From Paracoccus zhejiangensis (lineage in GTDB: Bacteria > Pseudomonadota > Alphaproteobacteria > Rhodobacterales > Rhodobacteraceae): a stretch of DNA of 64,000 nucleotides. The stretch lies in contig NZ_CP025430.1 of NCBI RefSeq assembly GCF_002847445.1, positions 806,001-870,000 of the forward strand, given 5' to 3'. Position numbers and translations under genes: made by a program. Of the stretch, positions 24,097-31,360 are shown in pieces (position 1 is the first letter of the stretch; each line of letters starts with the position of its first letter). The notes under the pieces are model-generated. The model did no database searches. It was not told the DNA's origin and saw only the letters and a program-made list of their open reading frames with translations.

Positions 24097-25734
24097 ATGT
24101 TGTCAAGATTTAACGCTTTCGTGATGGCTTTCGGGCTGACACTGTCGGCCCCGATGGCTGTTGTTTCCGGGGCACAGGCCCAAGGCGTCGGCCAGACGGT
24201 CGGCGCCGCCACAGCCATCGCCCCGCGGCTGGAATTCAGCGCACCCGAGATGGATCTGGCCCGCGCCGTTGCCGGTTGGCCGGGCGTCGCGGCCTTCTAT
24301 GGCGAGAACGGGCTGCGCCCGGTTTTCGGGGGAATCGAGGGGCAGGCGCGGCGCGAGGCGGTGATCGCGGCCGTCGAATCGGCGCATCTGCATGGCCTGC
24401 CGGCTGCTCGCTATGACCTGCCGGGTCTACGCCAGGCAAATGCCGATAGCATCGCCGGCGAGGCGCTGTTTGCCCGGGTCGCGGCGCAGTACATGCGCGA
24501 CGTGACCAGCGGGGCGATCAATCCTGCCCGCGCCGATGCCCAGATCCACCGCACGATCAACCGGCCGAACGTGGCCGCGCTGCTGGGCGAGCTGGTGAAA
24601 AGCCCTGATCCGAAGGGCTTCATCCTGTCGCAGGGACCGAAGGACCCGCGCTACCTCGCGCTGCAGGACGCGCTTGCGTCGCGTGCCGGGCTGATGGCCC
24701 CGCCGGGCGCACCGCTGGCGCCCAAGGGCCTCTGGCGCACGGGAATGCGCGATCCGGCGATTCCCGATCTGCGCGCCCGGCTGGCCAGCATCGGCTTCAA
24801 CGCGGCGCAGCCGCTGGACCCGTCGGAATATGACGCGGCCCTGTCGGATGCGGTGCTGCAGTTCCAGGAGGCCGCCGGCCTGCCCGCCGATGGCGTGGCG
24901 GGCCCGATGACGATCAACCGTCTGAATGGCGGCCCGGACGGCCAGACCCGCGCGATCCTCGTGGCGATGGAGCGGATGCGCTGGATGAACGGGCATGACC
25001 TGAACGCCCGGCATGTCTGGGTGAACATCCCCGAATACATCGCCCGCATCTATGACGGCGGCCAGCAGGTGTTCCAGACCCGCGTGGTCGTGGGCAAGAC
25101 CGACAGCGACATGCGCACGCCGGAATTCTCGGACCAGATGGAATACGTGGTGGTCAATCCGCGCTGGAACGTGCCGCGCTCGATCACCGTCAAGGAATAC
25201 CTGCCGCGGCTGCAGAAGAACCGCTATGCCGTCTCGCATCTCGATATTATTGACGGGCGCGGCAATGTCGTCTCGCGCGACAGCATCGATTTCGGCCGCT
25301 ACTCGGCCTCGAGCTTTCCCTACCGGATGCGACAGAAACCCAGCGAGGACAATGCGCTGGGGCTGGTGAAGTTCATCTTCCCGAACCCGTGGAACATCTA
25401 CCTGCACGACACGCCTAGCAAGCACCTGTTCGGCGAATCGAGCCGCGCCTATTCGCATGGCTGCATCCGCATCGGCGATCCCTTCGACCTTGCCTATGCG
25501 CTTCTGTCGCAGCAGACCGACAACCCGCAGCGCATGTTCCAGCGCGCGCTGGACAGCGGCAACGAGCAATGGCTGAGCCTGAAGCCCAATTTGCCGGTGC
25601 ACCTGGTCTATTTCACCGCCATGGCCGAACCCTCGGGCGAGATACGCTTCTACCGCGATATTTATGGTCGTGACGCACGGGTCTGGGACGCGCTGGACAA
25701 GGCCGGACTGGAACTGGCCGGTCAAAGCGATTAA
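24097..25734 (+). CDS. L,D-transpeptidase, YcbB (LdtD)-type
   Basis: A 545-residue exported enzyme. The ATG at 24097 gives a signal peptide MLSRFNAFVMAFGLTLSAP, cleaved near AQAQG. An N-terminal scaffold region spans residues 40-200, a peptidoglycan-binding_1 domain lies near 225-290, and the YkuD catalytic domain near 305-485 carries SHGCIRIG with His454 and catalytic Cys456. It forms 3-3 meso-DAP cross-links in peptidoglycan. It is divergent from the MepK-like endopeptidase, pairing the maker and the probable cleaver of the same bond. The next gene lpxD follows by 24 bp. Confidence 0.92.
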   Translation: MLSRFNAFVMAFGLTLSAPMAVVSGAQAQGVGQTVGAATAIAPRLEFSAPEMDLARAVAGWPGVAAFYGENGLRPVFGGIEGQARREAVIAAVESAHLHGLPAARYDLPGLRQANADSIAGEALFARVAAQYMRDVTSGAINPARADAQIHRTINRPNVAALLGELVKSPDPKGFILSQGPKDPRYLALQDALASRAGLMAPPGAPLAPKGLWRTGMRDPAIPDLRARLASIGFNAAQPLDPSEYDAALSDAVLQFQEAAGLPADGVAGPMTINRLNGGPDGQTRAILVAMERMRWMNGHDLNARHVWVNIPEYIARIYDGGQQVFQTRVVVGKTDSDMRTPEFSDQMEYVVVNPRWNVPRSITVKEYLPRLQKNRYAVSHLDIIDGRGNVVSRDSIDFGRYSASSFPYRMRQKPSEDNALGLVKFIFPNPWNIYLHDTPSKHLFGESSRAYSHGCIRIGDPFDLAYALLSQQTDNPQRMFQRALDSGNEQWLSLKPNLPVHLVYFTAMAEPSGEIRFYRDIYGRDARVWDALDKAGLELAGQSD

Positions 25735-25758
25735 GTCCGCCCCGAAAGGGGATCACGC

Positions 25759-26844
25759 ATGGCATTGACGGTTGGAAAGCTGGCAGAGGCGCTGCAGGCA
25801 AGGGCCTGGGGCGACCTGACCCTGCCGGTCAGCGGCGCGGCCGAGCCGGGTGCGACGGGCAGCGGTGTCATCGCGCTGGCGATGGCCCCGAAATATGCCG
25901 CGAACCTGCGCAAGGGCGACATGGCGATCCTGGCCGAGGGCATGGATCCCGCGGACTATGATCTCAGCGCCGCGATCTTCGCGCCGCGGCCGCGTCTGGT
26001 CATGGCCGGGCTGACCCGCGCCTTCGATCCCGGTCCCGACCTTGCGCCGGGCATCCACCCGACGGCCATCATCCATGAAAGCGCAACGATCGGCGAGGGC
26101 GCGGCCATCGGCCCCTTCGTGACCATCGGCCGCGATGTGCGCATCGGCGCCAAGGCCCGCATCGCCGAGCATGTCAGCATCGGGCGCGGCACGGTGATCG
26201 GGGCCGAGGCGCTGATCCTGCCCGGCGCCCGCATCGCCCATGGCGTGACCGCCGGTGACCGGCTGATCGTGCAGCCCGGCGCCATCATCGGCAGCGACGG
26301 CTTTTCCTTCGTCACCCCCGAGGAATCGGGCATCGAGGAGATGCGCCGCAATCTGGGCCAGGTCGACGAGGCGAAACAGCAGCACTGGACCCGGATCCAT
26401 TCGCTGGGTGGCGTCGAGATCGGCAACGATGTCGAGGTTGGCGCCAATTCGACCATTGACCGGGGCACCATCCGCGCCACCCGCATCGGCTCGGGCACCA
26501 AGCTGGATAATCTGGTCCATGTCGGGCATAACGTGGTGGTGGGCGAGGATTGCCTGCTCTGTGGTCAGGTCGGCATCGCCGGCAGCTCGCAACTGGGGGA
26601 TCGGGTGGTTCTGGGGGGCCAATGCGGCGTTTCGGACAATATCCAGATCGGCAGCGATGTGATCGCCGGCGGCTCGACCAAGATCTTCAGCCGCGTGCCG
26701 GCGGGCCGCGTGATCCTGGGCAACCCGGCGGTGAAGATGGAGACCCAGCTGGAGATCCAGAAGGCCATGCGCCGCCTGCCACGCCTTGCGGAAAAGCTGG
26801 GCCAGCTTCAGGAAACCGTTACAAGACTGTTGGACAAGGGCTGA
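25759..26844 (+). CDS. lpxD: UDP-3-O-acylglucosamine N-acyltransferase
   Basis: A 361-residue lipid A enzyme that adds the N-linked 3-hydroxyacyl chain from acyl-ACP to UDP-3-O-acyl-glucosamine. It has an N-terminal uridine-binding domain (residues 1-100), a left-handed beta-helix of hexapeptide repeats (105-320) containing the catalytic His in VHVGHNVVVGED, and a C-terminal helix. In most alphaproteobacteria lpxD lies between bamA and fabZ/lpxA; here it is followed by an acyl carrier protein and a ketosynthase, so it may be a second copy or a relocated gene with its own acyl supply. Confidence 0.93.
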   Translation: MALTVGKLAEALQARAWGDLTLPVSGAAEPGATGSGVIALAMAPKYAANLRKGDMAILAEGMDPADYDLSAAIFAPRPRLVMAGLTRAFDPGPDLAPGIHPTAIIHESATIGEGAAIGPFVTIGRDVRIGAKARIAEHVSIGRGTVIGAEALILPGARIAHGVTAGDRLIVQPGAIIGSDGFSFVTPEESGIEEMRRNLGQVDEAKQQHWTRIHSLGGVEIGNDVEVGANSTIDRGTIRATRIGSGTKLDNLVHVGHNVVVGEDCLLCGQVGIAGSSQLGDRVVLGGQCGVSDNIQIGSDVIAGGSTKIFSRVPAGRVILGNPAVKMETQLEIQKAMRRLPRLAEKLGQLQETVTRLLDKG

Positions 26845-26865
26845 GACAGCCGATCGGAGAGCGCC

Positions 26866-27132
26866 ATGACGAACGACACCCGCAGCCGCATCAGGTCCAT
26901 CATCGCCGAACAGGCCATGCTGGAGCCCGATCAGATCACAGACGCATCCACCCCGGGCGAGTTGGGTATCGACAGCCTCGGGTTGGTCGAGACCATCTTC
27001 GCCATCGAGGAGGAATTCGACATCACCGTTCCCTTCAATGCGAACGAGCCCGAGAAGTCGGATTTCGACATTACCAATATGGGCACCATCATTGCCGCCG
27101 TTGATCGCCTGATCACGGAAAAGGCCGCATGA
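26866..27132 (+). CDS. Acyl carrier protein, specialised
   Basis: An 88-residue ACP. The phosphopantetheine site is LGIDSLGLVETIFAIEEEF with Ser37. It differs from housekeeping AcpP, having a longer loop before the last helix (NANEPEKSDFDITNMG). It lies 21 bp after lpxD and overlaps the ketosynthase start (ATGA), so it probably carries the acyl chain made by that ketosynthase and used by this LpxD. The rhizobial AcpXL system is an analogy, though the sequences look different. Confidence 0.85.
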   Translation: MTNDTRSRIRSIIAEQAMLEPDQITDASTPGELGIDSLGLVETIFAIEEEFDITVPFNANEPEKSDFDITNMGTIIAAVDRLITEKAA

Positions 27133-28400
27133 GTCCCAAGAAGGCCAAGGACGGCAAGGTGAGCACATTCGAGGCGACCACCCGCGAGGGATTACGACGG
27201 GTGGTCATCACCGGCGCGGGCACGATCAATGCGCTGGGGCATGACGTGGCCTCGACGCTGGCCGCCTTCCGCGAGGGGCGCTCGGGCATCAGCCAGCTGG
27301 ATTTCCGTGACGTGGACCGGCTGTCGATCCAGATCGGCGCCCAGGTGCATGACTGGAAGCCCGAGGATTACTTCAACCGCCAGCAGATCCTGCTTTACGA
27401 CAAGTTCACCCAGTTCACGCTGCTGGCCGCCAAGCAGGCGGTGGCGCAGGCGGGGCTGAACTTTGCCGGCAAGCTGGGTCTCAACTCGGGCGTGGTGCTG
27501 GGCACCGCCGCCGGCGGCATGAACACCTGGGACGAGAATTACCGCACCGTCTATGAAGAGGGGAAGAACCGCGTTCATCCCTTCGTGGTGCCGAAGCTGA
27601 TGAACAATGCCGCCGCCAGCCATGTCAGCATGGAATACGGGCTGCGCGGACCGGCCTTTACCGTCGCCACCGCCTGCGCCAGTTCGAACCATGCCATGGG
27701 TCTGGCGTTCCAGATGGTGCGCTCGGGTGCGGCCAAGGTGATGCTGACCGGCGGGTCCGAGGCGATGCTGTGCTTTGGCGGGGTGAAGGCCTGGGAAGGT
27801 CTGCGCGTCATGTCCAAGGATGCCTGCCGCCCGTTCAGCGCCAACCGCAACGGCATGGTGCAGGGCGAGGGGGCCGGGGTCTTCGTCTTCGAGGATTACG
27901 AGAATGCCCGCGCGCGCGGGGCCGAGATCCTGGCCGAGGTGGTGGGTTTCGCCATGTCCTCGGATGCGCAGGATATCGTCATGCCAAGCGCGCAGGGGGC
28001 CGAGCGGGCAATCCGGGGCGCGATGCAGGATGCCGGGCTGAACCCCGAGGACATCGGCTATATCAACGCCCATGGCACCGGCACCGCCGCCAATGACAAG
28101 ACCGAATGCGCCGCCGTTGCCCATGCCTTTGGCCATCATGCCGACCGGCTGATGATCTCGTCCACCAAGTCGATGCATGGCCATCTGATCGGCGGCACCG
28201 GCGCGGTCGAGATGCTGGCTTGCATCATGGCGCTGCGCGACGGCGTCATCGCGCCGACCATCGGTTACGAGGAACCCGACCCGGAATGCGCGCTGGACGT
28301 GGTGCCGAATGTCGCCCGCGAGGCGCGGGTGGATGCGGTGCTGTCCAACGCCTTCGCCTTCGGCGGGCTGAACGCGGTGATCGCGCTGAGGCGGGTCTAG
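27129..28400 (+). CDS. Beta-ketoacyl-ACP synthase, FabF/NodE-like
   Basis: A 423-residue condensing enzyme with the Cys-His-His triad: Cys183 in TACASSNHAMG, His in INAHGTGT near 315 and His in KSMHGHLIGGTGAVE near 350. The N-terminal 22 residues are a Lys-rich extension not usual in FabF. Being coupled to the ACP and following lpxD, it may elongate a dedicated acyl chain for lipid A or another envelope lipid. The 3' end overlaps the convergent DUF4396 gene by 4 bp. Confidence 0.88.
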   Translation: MSPKKAKDGKVSTFEATTREGLRRVVITGAGTINALGHDVASTLAAFREGRSGISQLDFRDVDRLSIQIGAQVHDWKPEDYFNRQQILLYDKFTQFTLLAAKQAVAQAGLNFAGKLGLNSGVVLGTAAGGMNTWDENYRTVYEEGKNRVHPFVVPKLMNNAAASHVSMEYGLRGPAFTVATACASSNHAMGLAFQMVRSGAAKVMLTGGSEAMLCFGGVKAWEGLRVMSKDACRPFSANRNGMVQGEGAGVFVFEDYENARARGAEILAEVVGFAMSSDAQDIVMPSAQGAERAIRGAMQDAGLNPEDIGYINAHGTGTAANDKTECAAVAHAFGHHADRLMISSTKSMHGHLIGGTGAVEMLACIMALRDGVIAPTIGYEEPDPECALDVVPNVAREARVDAVLSNAFAFGGLNAVIALRRV

Positions 28401-28906
28401 CTGCCGTGATGGTGGTGCTGGTGCACCACCGCATGGCCGCGCCCGCGGGCAATCAGCCAGCGATTGACCGGATAGGCCGCCAGCCCCGCCAAAACCAGCG
28501 CCAGCGCCATCGCCCCCCAGAAATGCAGCGATGTCAGCGAGGCCGTCATCGCCCCGGGGATCAGCAGCATGATGGCATTGTCCACGATCTCCATGATGGT
28601 GATCGAGACGGTATCGGCCGCCAGCCCCAGCTTCAGCGCCTGTGCAAAGGGCAAGCCGGCACGCAAGAGCGGCAGCATGGTCAGGCTGTAGCCGAAGATG
28701 AAGGCCAGGATGACCGCCAGCACGGTCGTCGGCACAGCGCCCCAGCCCTGGGCATTGCCGATCACCATGCCCAGCACCTCGCCGATGCCGCAGCCGGTCA
28801 GGCAATGCAGCGTCGCCGACAGCGCGAGGCGGTTCAGCGCGATGCCGCTGGCCGGGGCATGATGCCCATGCTGGTGCGGGTCGGGGTGGTGGTGGTGGCC
28901 GGGCAT
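28397..28906 (-). CDS. DUF4396 membrane protein with His-rich ends
   Basis: A 169-residue protein. The N-terminus MPGHHHHPDPHQHGHH and C-terminus VHQHHHHGS are extremely His-rich and flank about four helices (CGIGEVLGMVIGNAQGW; TTVLAVILAFIFGYSLTML; SITIMEIVDNAIMLLIPGAM; FWGAMALALVLAGLAAYPV). DUF4396 proteins are often found with metal-related genes, and the His clusters suggest Ni, Zn, Cu or Co binding; this is inference. Its ATG overlaps the LysR stop, so the two are translationally coupled. No metal enzyme for it is obvious, though the adjacent xanthine dehydrogenase is a molybdenum-iron enzyme. Confidence 0.75.
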   Translation of the reverse strand: MPGHHHHPDPHQHGHHAPASGIALNRLALSATLHCLTGCGIGEVLGMVIGNAQGWGAVPTTVLAVILAFIFGYSLTMLPLLRAGLPFAQALKLGLAADTVSITIMEIVDNAIMLLIPGAMTASLTSLHFWGAMALALVLAGLAAYPVNRWLIARGRGHAVVHQHHHHGS

Positions 28907-29799
28907 CAGAACGCCTTCTTCAACTCCCGCGCGGCATAGTCGGCGAACATGCGGACCTTGGGGTCCTGCAACCGGCGATGCGGCGTCAAGCAGCCGAATT
29001 GCGCGGGCAGGGGCCGGGCCTCGGGCAGGATCTCGACCAGCCGGCCCTTGGCGATGTGGTCCGTGACCTCGTAGCCGGGGCGGTTGGCGATGCCCTCGCC
29101 GGCCAGCGCCCATGTCGTCAGCACATCGCCGTCATCGGTATCGAAGCGGCCCGAGACCATCATCTTGCGCGGCCCCTCGTCGGTCTGCAGCGTCCAGAAA
29201 TATTCTGGGCTGCGCGGATAGCGGAGCAGCAGGCAGTTGTGGTTCTTCAGGTCGTCCGGGCCCTTGGGCAGTCCCGAACGCTCGACATAGTCGGGCGAGG
29301 CGACCAGGAGGCGCGGGCAATCCGCCACCTTGCGCCATTTCAGCGCCGAATCCTGCGGTTCGCCCAGAAAGAACGCCAGATCAATGCCATCCTCGACGAT
29401 GTTCACGGACCGGTCGGACAGGCGCAGCTGCACGTCGACGCCGGGATTGTCGCGGCAGAAGACCGGGATCAGCGGCGCGATCAGTCGCCGCCCCAGCCCC
29501 AGCGGCGCCGTCAGCCGGATCACCCCCTGCGGCGTGCCGGAATAGCTGCCGATCACCGCCTCGGCCTCGTCCAGAGTCTCGATCACCCGCCGGGCGTTCT
29601 CGTAGAAGACCCGGCCGATCTCGGTCGGCGTCAGCTTGCGGGTGGTCCGGTTCAGCAGACGCACGCCGAAACGGTTCTCCAGATCCTTGATCCGGTTCGA
29701 GGCGACGGCGGGCGACAGTCGCAGATCGCGCCCGCCCGAGGTGATCGAGCCCAGTTCGATGACACGCACGAAGACGCGCAGGCTTTCCAGATAGGACAT
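28906..29799 (-). CDS. LysR-family transcriptional regulator
   Basis: A 297-residue regulator with an N-terminal winged helix (ITSGGRDLRLSPAVASNRIK) and a periplasmic-binding-fold ligand domain. It is divergent from xdhABC-guanine deaminase with a 109-bp intergenic region, the usual layout for a LysR regulator of the neighbouring operon, so purine-responsive control is plausible. It is co-transcribed with the DUF4396 gene downstream, an odd partner. Confidence 0.87.
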   Translation of the reverse strand: MSYLESLRVFVRVIELGSITSGGRDLRLSPAVASNRIKDLENRFGVRLLNRTTRKLTPTEIGRVFYENARRVIETLDEAEAVIGSYSGTPQGVIRLTAPLGLGRRLIAPLIPVFCRDNPGVDVQLRLSDRSVNIVEDGIDLAFFLGEPQDSALKWRKVADCPRLLVASPDYVERSGLPKGPDDLKNHNCLLLRYPRSPEYFWTLQTDEGPRKMMVSGRFDTDDGDVLTTWALAGEGIANRPGYEVTDHIAKGRLVEILPEARPLPAQFGCLTPHRRLQDPKVRMFADYAARELKKAF

Positions 29800-29908
29800 G
29801 ATGATGGCTCGTTTTCAACGGATCGTGTAAAGTCTTCAACGTCTCGAGCGATTTCGCAACGGCTATTTCCGGCCTAGGCTGAAATTGTTCACGCTGTGAG
29901 AGGATGCC

Positions 29909-31360
29909 ATGACCGGCGATTTGCGCTTTCTTCTGAATGACCGCGAGGTCGCCCTGTCCAGTGCCGGCGGCTCTGACACGCTGCTGGATTTCCTGCGCAT
30001 CGACCGCCGGATGACCGGCACCAAGGAGGGCTGCGCCGAGGGCGATTGCGGCGCCTGCACCGTGCTGGTCGGGCGGCTGACCGATCAGGGCCTGCGCTAC
30101 GAGCCGGTGAATGCCTGCATCCGCTTCCTCGCCTCGTGCCATGGCTGCCATGTGGTAACGGTCGAGCATCTGCGCGGCCCGGATGGCGGGTTGCACCCGA
30201 TCCAGACCGCGATGATCGAGCATCACGGCAGCCAGTGCGGCTTCTGCACGCCCGGCTTCGTCATGGCGCTCTATGGGTTGTGGATGAGCAATCCGGCCGC
30301 CGATGCCATGGCGATCGAGACCGCGCTGCAAGGCAATCTTTGCCGCTGCACCGGCTATGAACCGATCATCAAGGCCGCGCTCGCGGCGCAGGCGGCGGGC
30401 GGTCAGGCGATGGATGCGCTGACCGTCGAACGCGAGGTGGTGGCGGCGAAGCTCAGGGCGATGCCGCGCGAGCGGGTGGATGTCAGCAAGGGCGCCGACC
30501 GGGCGATCATCCCCGCCGATACCGACGATCTGGCCGCGCTGCTTCTGGAACACCAGAAACCTACGCTGGTCGCCGGGGCGACCGATGTGGGCCTCTGGGT
30601 GACGAAATTCCTGCGGAATATCAGCCCGACCATCTTCATCGCTCATCTGATGAAGGGCGTCGAAGTCACGGAAACGGAATTGAAAATCGGTGCTGGCGTC
30701 ACCTATTCCGAGGCCGAGCCGCTGATTGCCGAGCATCTGCCGGAACTCCTGGACTATTGGCAGCGCATCGCCGGCTGGCAGGTGCGCAACATGGGCACCA
30801 TCGGTGGCAACATTGCCAATGGCTCGCCCATCGGCGACACGCCGCCGGTGCTGATCGCGCTGGACGCGCGGATCGTGCTGCGCAAGGGCGCGGAGCGGCG
30901 CGAGGTGGCGTTGCAGGATTACTTCATCGATTACGGCAAGCAGGATCGCGCTCCGGGCGAATTCGTCGAGACGATCATCATCCCGCTGAACCGGGGCGCC
31001 AAGATCGCCGGCTACAAGATCAGCAAGCGCCGCGACAGCGACATCTCCTCGGTGGCGATGGGTCTTTGCCTGACGCTGGAGGGTGACAAGATCGCCAGCG
31101 CCCGCATCGCCTATGGCGGCATGGCCGGCACGCCGAAGCGCGCTGCCGGGGCCGAGGTCGCGCTGGTCGGGCAGGTCTTCGGCAAGGCCGCCTTCGAGGC
31201 TGCCGCCCGTGCCGTGCTGGCCGATTTCACGCCCTTGAGCGACATGCGCGCCAGCGCCGATTACCGCAGCGCCGTGGCCGCCAACCTGCTGCGCCGCTTC
31301 TGGCTGGAACAATCCGAGCCGGATCTGCCGGTGCGGCTCAACTATGCGGTGGGGGAATGA
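29909..31360 (+). CDS. xdhA: Xanthine dehydrogenase small subunit XdhA
   Basis: A 483-residue subunit carrying two [2Fe-2S] clusters and FAD. The plant-type ferredoxin cluster ligands are Cys42, Cys47, Cys50 and Cys70; the second cluster lies in SQCGFCTPGF and CRCTGYEP near residues 107-150. The FAD-binding domain runs from about 185 to 365 (LVAGATDVGLWVTK; IGGNIANGSPIGDTPP), followed by the CO-dehydrogenase flavoprotein C-terminal domain. With XdhB it oxidises hypoxanthine and xanthine to urate. Its stop overlaps the xdhB start (ATGA). Confidence 0.95.
   Translation: MTGDLRFLLNDREVALSSAGGSDTLLDFLRIDRRMTGTKEGCAEGDCGACTVLVGRLTDQGLRYEPVNACIRFLASCHGCHVVTVEHLRGPDGGLHPIQTAMIEHHGSQCGFCTPGFVMALYGLWMSNPAADAMAIETALQGNLCRCTGYEPIIKAALAAQAAGGQAMDALTVEREVVAAKLRAMPRERVDVSKGADRAIIPADTDDLAALLLEHQKPTLVAGATDVGLWVTKFLRNISPTIFIAHLMKGVEVTETELKIGAGVTYSEAEPLIAEHLPELLDYWQRIAGWQVRNMGTIGGNIANGSPIGDTPPVLIALDARIVLRKGAERREVALQDYFIDYGKQDRAPGEFVETIIIPLNRGAKIAGYKISKRRDSDISSVAMGLCLTLEGDKIASARIAYGGMAGTPKRAAGAEVALVGQVFGKAAFEAAARAVLADFTPLSDMRASADYRSAVAANLLRRFWLEQSEPDLPVRLNYAVGE

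Noticed and set aside
27192..28805. 537-codon minus-strand frame across the ketosynthase gene
   Set aside because: Most of it is antisense to the ketosynthase with its complete Cys-His-His triad; only the first part coincides with the real DUF4396 gene, which has its own start at 28906.
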